In this document: positions 22,830 to 26,577 of the stretch, piece after piece
Position numbering within the stretch: the stretch's first letter is position 1
Layout of the letters: each line of letters begins with the position of its first letter
DNA from: DASYYE01 sp035946955
Lineage (GTDB): Bacteria > Actinomycetota > Actinomycetes > Streptosporangiales > Streptosporangiaceae
DNA length: 26,577 bases
Assembly (NCBI GenBank): GCA_035946955.1
Contig: DASYYE010000056.1
Span: 1-26,577, forward strand
Direction: 5' to 3'
Made by a program: the position numbers and the translations under genes
The notes under the pieces: model-generated
Database searches by the model: none
Seen by the model: only the letters and a program-made list of their open reading frames with translations
What the model was told of the DNA's origin: nothing

Positions 22830-23812
22830 CCAGTGGGAAGAACCTGGCACTGGGGGCCGCAGGCGCGTGGGCGGCCGGTCCAGCCGTGATTCCGCAGTAC
22901 GACCGCGACCTCCGTGGCGACCAGGCAGGGGCGCATCGTGACGTCGGCCCAACCGTAACGCAGGGTGGTGAGGCCCATCGCTGCACTCGCGTTGTCCCGG
23001 TGGATGTCTGACCACCTGGCTTCCAGGGGATGGGCCGCCTGTCCGTCCAGTTCGACGACCACGTTGAACTTTTCGTAGCGGTTGTCGAGGTAACGCATCC
23101 GCGAACCCGCCCTGCTGGGAGCCTGCCGCCGCGCCCGGGGGAGGGCATGGGGCCGCTCCACCTGACGCACATACCTCCATTCCAGTGCCGAGTGCGCCCC
23201 CTCGCCCACGTCGGCCAGGGCGTCAGACAACTCCTTGCGCCACCGAAGCCGGGGTCTCGCCTCGATGGCCGCGCGAAGTAACGTGGCAGTGGTCAGCCTG
23301 CGTGAGCATGCGCTAGCCAGCCACGCTGTCGCTTCAGCCACGTTCGTTGCCCCGTGTGCCAGGTCGAGAGTGGTTTCTTCGACGCGGGTTCTGGGTGGCA
23401 GTCGGGACGGGTGGCGGGCGCCGGGCATCTGGGCCGAGCGATGGACGACGATGGCCGGACTACGTCCGGCGGGGCCGTGCCCATCGGCACTCACGTGAGA
23501 GTGACGGCCCACTGCCACGTGGATCACCGGGGCGGGCTTGTCGATGAGCCCATCCAGTTCGGCACTGCTGTGGTGGCTCAGCGCCGCGTCGGGCCCAGTG
23601 CGCAGGACTGCGCCCCACAGGAGTGCTATCCGTGGTGCGTCACCTGTGAAAGCGCAGTACACACCGCGGTACATGACCTGCCATCCGCCGCGCTGGACCT
23701 TGGCGTCGATCGCGCGCGCGTTGATGCCGAGGCCCGCTGCCTGCCAGCGGGCTATGACACCGTGCTGGGTCTCGAGCAGTTCCCGGCATTGACCGGGTAT
23801 GGAGCGGTCCAC
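22826..23812 (-). CDS. AbiEi-like winged-helix / DUF559 (Vsr-fold nuclease-like) protein
   Basis: This 328-aa protein has two regions. Residues 1-55 (QHGVIARWQAAGLGINARAI, GGWQVMYRGVYCAFTG) match the winged-helix domain of AbiEi-type antitoxins. Residues 205-320 form a DUF559 domain of the Vsr/PD-(D/E)XK fold: EWRYVR, VVVELDGQAAHP with Glu254, Asp256 and His261, SDIHRDN (Asp269, Asp273), LTTLRYGWADV, and a terminal CGPQC. The candidate catalytic residues are intact. Such proteins are common in actinobacteria, and their role is unproven. No AbiEii toxin partner is adjacent. GTG 23812 is the only start in frame near the homology; its ribosome binding site is weak. The gene is enclosed by inverted repeats, which suggests a transferable or self-regulated cassette. 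Confidence 0.82.
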   Translation of the reverse strand: MDRSIPGQCRELLETQHGVIARWQAAGLGINARAIDAKVQRGGWQVMYRGVYCAFTGDAPRIALLWGAVLRTGPDAALSHHSSAELDGLIDKPAPVIHVAVGRHSHVSADGHGPAGRSPAIVVHRSAQMPGARHPSRLPPRTRVEETTLDLAHGATNVAEATAWLASACSRRLTTATLLRAAIEARPRLRWRKELSDALADVGEGAHSALEWRYVRQVERPHALPRARRQAPSRAGSRMRYLDNRYEKFNVVVELDGQAAHPLEARWSDIHRDNASAAMGLTTLRYGWADVTMRPCLVATEVAVVLRNHGWTGRPRACGPQCQVLPTG

Positions 23813-23995
23813 ACGCCAACCATGCTGGCTGTTGGCCAGCTCAGGAAGGGGTCACTACCGCCCTGTGGACGAACGCGTGAGACCCACTCTAAGAACGCTG
23901 ATAACAGCAAGATAAGTGCGGCCGCTGTGGACAACCCGCCCCCAAAATGCGCTAGTGCACCTCTGGGCCACTCTCAACGCCGCGTCTCCCCAGGT

Positions 23996-24050
23996 ATGAC
24001 AACGTTGTCACCAGTCATCGCGGCGGATCTTACTGCTATGCGCAGTAAAG
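23996..24050 (-). repeat. Inverted repeat, right arm, flanking AbiEi/DUF559 gene
   Basis: This is the inverted partner of 22775-22829 (48/55). It carries the same palindrome TGACAACGTTGTCA (23997-24010) and the hairpin TTACTGC/GCAGTAA (24030-24048), with a 7-bp stem, one pair longer than in the left arm. Two of the seven differences lie next to this stem and one changes its loop. It lies 184 bases upstream of the enclosed gene's GTG and 70 bases past the stop of the membrane protein gene. Confidence 0.9.
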
Positions 24051-24069
24051 GGCACCGCGACGACGAAGA

Positions 24070-24120
24070 TCAGGGGCCTAGAGGTGGGGCTGAGCGGGGC
24101 GGTGGGAGAGGGGAGGGGGG
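24070..24120 (-). terminator. C-rich, G-poor 3' end of membrane gene: candidate Rho site / G-quadruplex on opposite strand
   Basis: On the minus strand, the RNA of the membrane gene would run C-rich past its stop (33 C and 6 G in 24071-24120 by hand count on that strand). On the plus strand there are G runs at 24086-24089, 24096-24099, 24104-24106, 24110-24113 and 24115-24120, with loops of 6, 4, 3 and 1, a classical quadruplex pattern. Confidence 0.5.
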
Positions 24121-24765
24121 TTATGGCTGGGGGGTGGCGAAGCGGAGGCGCAGACCGGACTGGCGGAGCACTGAGCGGAACCACCAGGCGGACACGACTA
24201 TCCCGACGGCCGTCAGGCCCACCGTGACCTCGGTCGAGGCCAGGATGAAGGTGCGCACCGGCTCGGTGACCATCAGGATGCTGAGGGCGACCGTGATCAG
24301 GAAGAAGACCGCGGCCCACAGCCAGGTCGCGTGCTGGAAGAAGCGGTGCAGGTGGGGGTGGTGGCCTGCGGGGTGGCGCAGCGCCAGCATCTCGGCGGCG
24401 AGCCTGGCCACCAGCGGCGACGGCCCCCGTGCGGTGCGGGCGAACAGCAGGGACATGGCGAGCTGGGCCACGGGGAACTGGAGGAGATAGATCCAGAGCT
24501 GACCGGTGGCCAGCACCATTCCGGTCTGCAGCGTCAGTACCAGCGCGGAGATCGTGAGCAGGCCGGGCACGCTCCCGGTCGCCACCTTCCTGATCGCCAC
24601 CGTGAGCCACGTGGCCACGAGCGCCGCCACCAGACCGGCATTGCGGCCGTACAGCCAGCCGCCGATGACCAGGGCAGCCAGTGGGAGCCCCAGCGACTCG
24701 GTCAGGTTCCAGGCGATCGTCCGCGCCAGCAGCAGCGGACGAGGCAGCTCCAAGTGGTCCAGCAT
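24121..24765 (-). CDS. Six-segment integral membrane protein (VC0807/DUF3159-like layout)
   Basis: The 214-aa protein has hydrophobic segments at about 17-38, 43-58, 66-84, 90-109, 147-166 and 177-196. A cytosolic or external His-rich loop (RHPAGHHPHLHRFFQH, 130-145) lies between segments 4 and 5. The layout of four plus two segments with an FFQHATWLWA helix start resembles the VC0807/DUF3159 group of septation-protein-like membrane proteins, but I am not sure of membership. The function is unknown; the His cluster could bind metal. The ATG at 24765 has no Shine-Dalgarno and lies 7 bases after a TANNNT box. It is divergent from the methyltransferase gene and convergent with nusB across the repeat cassette. 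Confidence 0.75.
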   Translation of the reverse strand: MLDHLELPRPLLLARTIAWNLTESLGLPLAALVIGGWLYGRNAGLVAALVATWLTVAIRKVATGSVPGLLTISALVLTLQTGMVLATGQLWIYLLQFPVAQLAMSLLFARTARGPSPLVARLAAEMLALRHPAGHHPHLHRFFQHATWLWAAVFFLITVALSILMVTEPVRTFILASTEVTVGLTAVGIVVSAWWFRSVLRQSGLRLRFATPQP

Positions 24766-24778
24766 GCAGGGGAGTGTA
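24765..24778 (-). promoter_or_regulatory. Putative leaderless -10 element of membrane protein gene
   Basis: On the minus strand TACACT (24778-24773) is a TANNNT hexamer ending 7 bases before the ATG. The CCCCTGC spacer cannot serve as a Shine-Dalgarno. Confidence 0.5.
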
Positions 24779-24810
24779 GCTGCTAGAGGGGCTTTGTCTC
24801 AGCTAACCAC

Positions 24811-24816
24811 TACAGT
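24811..24816 (+). promoter_or_regulatory. Candidate -10 of methyltransferase gene
   Basis: TACAGT fits TANNNT and lies 33 bases before the GTG, which has its own Shine-Dalgarno, so this would be a normal leadered transcript. No well-spaced -35 was found. Confidence 0.3.
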
Positions 24817-24848
24817 GAGCCGGTAAGGGTGGGGTGAGGAGGACCACA

Positions 24849-25655
24849 GTGGCAGTGCAGGGTGGCGCCACCGCCAGCCCACTGGCTGGTCACAGCGCCG
24901 GGGATGCCATGGCCAGCCATTGGAGCAGGCACGACGAGTCACGGACGGCCGTGGGTGACGTGCTCACGTCCGTGGTCGCGGCCCTGGTAGCGGGGACCGG
25001 CCGGACGGGGCTGGAGATCGTCGACGCCGGGGGTGGCACCGGGGGGTTCGCCGTGCCCCTGGCCGTGGCGGGCCACCACGTGACTGTCGTGGACCCGAGC
25101 CCGGACTCACTCGCGGCCGCGCAGCGGCGGGCCGCGGAGATGAGCGTGCCGCTGCGCGCCGTCCAGGGAGACGCCGCCGACCTGGTCAGGCTGGTCGGAG
25201 AGGGCAGCGCTGACCTGGTGCTGTGCCACAGCGTGCTGGAGTACGTGGACTCCCCGGCGGCCGCGGTCGCCGCCATCGCCGCCGTGCTGCAGCCCGGCGG
25301 TGCTGTCAGTGTGCTCGCGGCCAGTGCTGTGGCGGCCGTGGTCCACCGCGCTCTGGCGGGCAGGTTCGAGGAGGCGGTGCGGCTGCTCGCGGGTATCGGC
25401 CCACAGGGCGTCGGGCCCGCAACCGCAGGCATGCGCCGGTTCACCCTGGCGGAGGTTACCGGCCTGATCGAGGAGGCCGGGCTGCGCCCAGGGGCCACGC
25501 ATGGGGTCCGGGTCTTCACCGACCTGGTGCCCGGCGGCGCCGCAGACACCGACCGGGGCGCGGCCCAGGCACTGGCCGCGCTGGAGCAGGCCGCGTCGGC
25601 GCACCCGGCATTCCACGACTTCGCCGCCCAGTTCCACGTCCTCGGGTACCGGTAG
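24849..25655 (+). CDS. Class I SAM-dependent methyltransferase
   Basis: This 268-aa Rossmann methyltransferase has motif I VDAGGGTGGFAVPLA at about 58-72, motif II acid VVDPSPDSL (Asp82), DAADLVRL, and SADLVLCHSVLEYVDSP as the motif IV region. VLQPGGAVSVLAAS then follows. MASHWSRHDESR before motif I resembles SmtA/CmoM-type enzymes, and the substrate (tRNA, small molecule or protein) cannot be read from sequence. GTG 24849 is chosen because GAGGAGG ends 6 bases upstream; the GTG at 24834 would lie before that site. The dinB gene starts 9 bases after its stop, so they are probably cotranscribed. Confidence 0.88.
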   Translation: MAVQGGATASPLAGHSAGDAMASHWSRHDESRTAVGDVLTSVVAALVAGTGRTGLEIVDAGGGTGGFAVPLAVAGHHVTVVDPSPDSLAAAQRRAAEMSVPLRAVQGDAADLVRLVGEGSADLVLCHSVLEYVDSPAAAVAAIAAVLQPGGAVSVLAASAVAAVVHRALAGRFEEAVRLLAGIGPQGVGPATAGMRRFTLAEVTGLIEEAGLRPGATHGVRVFTDLVPGGAADTDRGAAQALAALEQAASAHPAFHDFAAQFHVLGYR

Positions 25656-25664
25656 GGCAGACCC

Positions 25665-26577
25665 GTGGCACGCGAGGCTGACGACAGCGGCTGCCGCATC
25701 CTCCATGTGGACGCCGATGCCTTCTACGCCAGCGTCGAGGTCCGGGACCGGCCAGAGCTCGCCGGGCTCCCAGTGGTCGTCGGGGCGGTGGGCAGCCGGG
25801 GCGTGGTGCTCTCCGCGACCTACGAGGCCCGCGCGTTCGGGGTGCGCTCGGCCATGCCGGTGACGCGTGCCCGCCGGCTGTGCCCCCATGCGGTCTACAT
25901 CGCCCCACGGCACGACGTCTACGGCGCGGTGTCCCGGGAGATCATGGCGGTGTTCCGGGCGGTGACCCCGGTCGTGGAGCCGCTCTCACTCGACGAGGCG
26001 TTCCTGGACGTGGCAGGCGCCATCCGGCGGCTGGGACCGCCCGCCACGATCGCGGAGATGATCCGGGCCACCGTTGCTGACCAGCAGGGCCTGACCTGTT
26101 CGGTGGGAGTCGCGACCACCAAGTTCGTGGCCAAACTGGCCTCGGCGCTGTGCAAGCCCGATGGCCTGTGCGTGGTACCGGCCGACCAGGTGCTGGAGTT
26201 CTTGCACCCGCTGCCCGTCTCGGCCCTGTGGGGGGTGGGGGAGCAGACCAGCAAGACACTGGGAAGGCTCGGCCTCCGGACGGTCGCGGACATCGCCCAG
26301 GCGCCACTGGCCACGCTCCAGCGGGAACTCGGCACCGCGGCCGGCTCCCACCTCGCCGCGCTCGCCTGGGGGCGTGACGAACGTACGGTGGACACCAGCG
26401 TCCCGGACCGGAGCATCGGTGCTGAGGAGACCTTCCCCACCGACGTGGACGACCCAGAGGTGGTCAGGAAGGAACTGCTCCGGCTGTCCGGGCGGACTGC
26501 GCGCGGCCTGCGGGCGAGCGGGTCCGTGGCCAGGACCGTGGTGGTGAAGCTGCGGCTGGCGAACTTCACTACGATCA
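25665..26577 (+). CDS. dinB: DNA polymerase IV (Y family), 3' end outside window
   Basis: This is an error-prone translesion polymerase. The 304 visible codons hold HVDADAFYASVE (residues 14-25) with catalytic Asp16, LSATYEARAFGVRSAMP with the steric-gate region, PLSLDEAFLDV with catalytic Asp110 and Glu111, and CSVGVATTKFVAKLAS. ALWGVGEQTSKTLGRLG is the helix-hairpin-helix thumb, and the little-finger domain begins near IGAEETFPTDV. GTG 25665 has AGGG 7 bases upstream, overlapping the stop of the methyltransferase gene. The C-terminal tail, including any clamp-binding motif, lies beyond the window. I see no SOS box directly upstream. Confidence 0.95.
   Translation, partial: MAREADDSGCRILHVDADAFYASVEVRDRPELAGLPVVVGAVGSRGVVLSATYEARAFGVRSAMPVTRARRLCPHAVYIAPRHDVYGAVSREIMAVFRAVTPVVEPLSLDEAFLDVAGAIRRLGPPATIAEMIRATVADQQGLTCSVGVATTKFVAKLASALCKPDGLCVVPADQVLEFLHPLPVSALWGVGEQTSKTLGRLGLRTVADIAQAPLATLQRELGTAAGSHLAALAWGRDERTVDTSVPDRSIGAEETFPTDVDDPEVVRKELLRLSGRTARGLRASGSVARTVVVKLRLANFTTI

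Larger units (their letters stand above)
23813..24120. other. 308-bp intergenic region upstream of AbiEi/DUF559 gene
   Basis: From left to right it holds about 180 bases of relatively AT-richer DNA. This includes GCTGATAACAGC, a small dyad near 23898-23909, and probably the promoter of the minus-strand gene, for which I see no convincing hexamers. Next comes the right inverted-repeat arm (23996-24050) and then a G-rich tract (24073-24120) that is the C-rich 3' end of the convergent membrane gene on its own strand. Long plus-strand open frames crossing here are shadows. Confidence 0.5.

Noticed and set aside
22765..24060. Target-site duplication around the inverted-repeat cassette
   Set aside because: I compared the bases just outside both arms and found no clear short direct repeat, so insertion by a standard transposase is not shown.
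23354..24490. Plus-strand 378-codon open frame across the AbiEi/DUF559 promoter and the membrane gene
   Set aside because: It runs antisense to two better-supported genes, crosses the repeat arm and G-rich tract, and shows no recognisable domain.
1..26577. tRNA or rRNA genes
   Set aside because: No T-arm consensus with paired acceptor ends and no rRNA-like stretch was noticed by eye; a covariance-model scan would settle this.

Overview
The window is very GC-rich bacterial DNA. It has frequent GTG starts, many 4-base start/stop overlaps, an F420-type oxidoreductase gene and actinobacterial-style rib, aro, efp and nusB clusters. Together these point to Actinomycetota. I cannot name the genus from sequence alone.

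Layout. 1-201 (-) is the 5' end of a DUF2786 protein, divergent from rpe (347-1030). A well-formed FMN riboswitch (1102-1247) then heads a tightly overlapped riboflavin operon ribE-ribBA-ribH, followed by hisG (TTG start; hisE, often found here, is absent). Converging on hisG are two tandem paralogous WD40 genes (4692-7505 and 7672-10455, both -). Each encodes about 14 blades, enough for two seven-bladed propellers, behind an N-terminal region that resembles the post-NTPase part of STAND/NACHT proteins without an NTPase. Next come an XdhC-like and a MocA-like molybdenum-cofactor gene (+), a convergent aldose 1-epimerase (-), and a translationally coupled pair of unrecognised genes (14804 to 13552, -). 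The shikimate operon aroC-aroK-aroB-aroQ (+) follows. A coupled LLM-oxidoreductase/lactonase-propeller pair separates it from the usual next genes: M24 peptidase, efp and nusB.

The right end is accessory. After nusB comes an AbiEi-like/DUF559 (Vsr-type nuclease fold) gene on the minus strand. It is enclosed by a 55-bp imperfect inverted repeat (48/55 matches), and each arm carries a perfect 14-bp palindrome and a small hairpin. Outside the arms lie C-rich, G-poor 3' ends of the two converging neighbours, nusB and a six-segment membrane protein gene. The window closes with a SAM methyltransferase and the start of a DNA polymerase IV gene (dinB), cut by the window edge.

The most interesting signals are these: the inverted-repeat cassette around the AbiEi/DUF559 gene; a recurring TANNNT-N6/7-ATG arrangement at four genes lacking a Shine-Dalgarno sequence, typical of leaderless transcripts; the tandem double-propeller WD40 genes with signs of blade shuffling and gene conversion; and the unrecognised coupled gene pair upstream of aroC.
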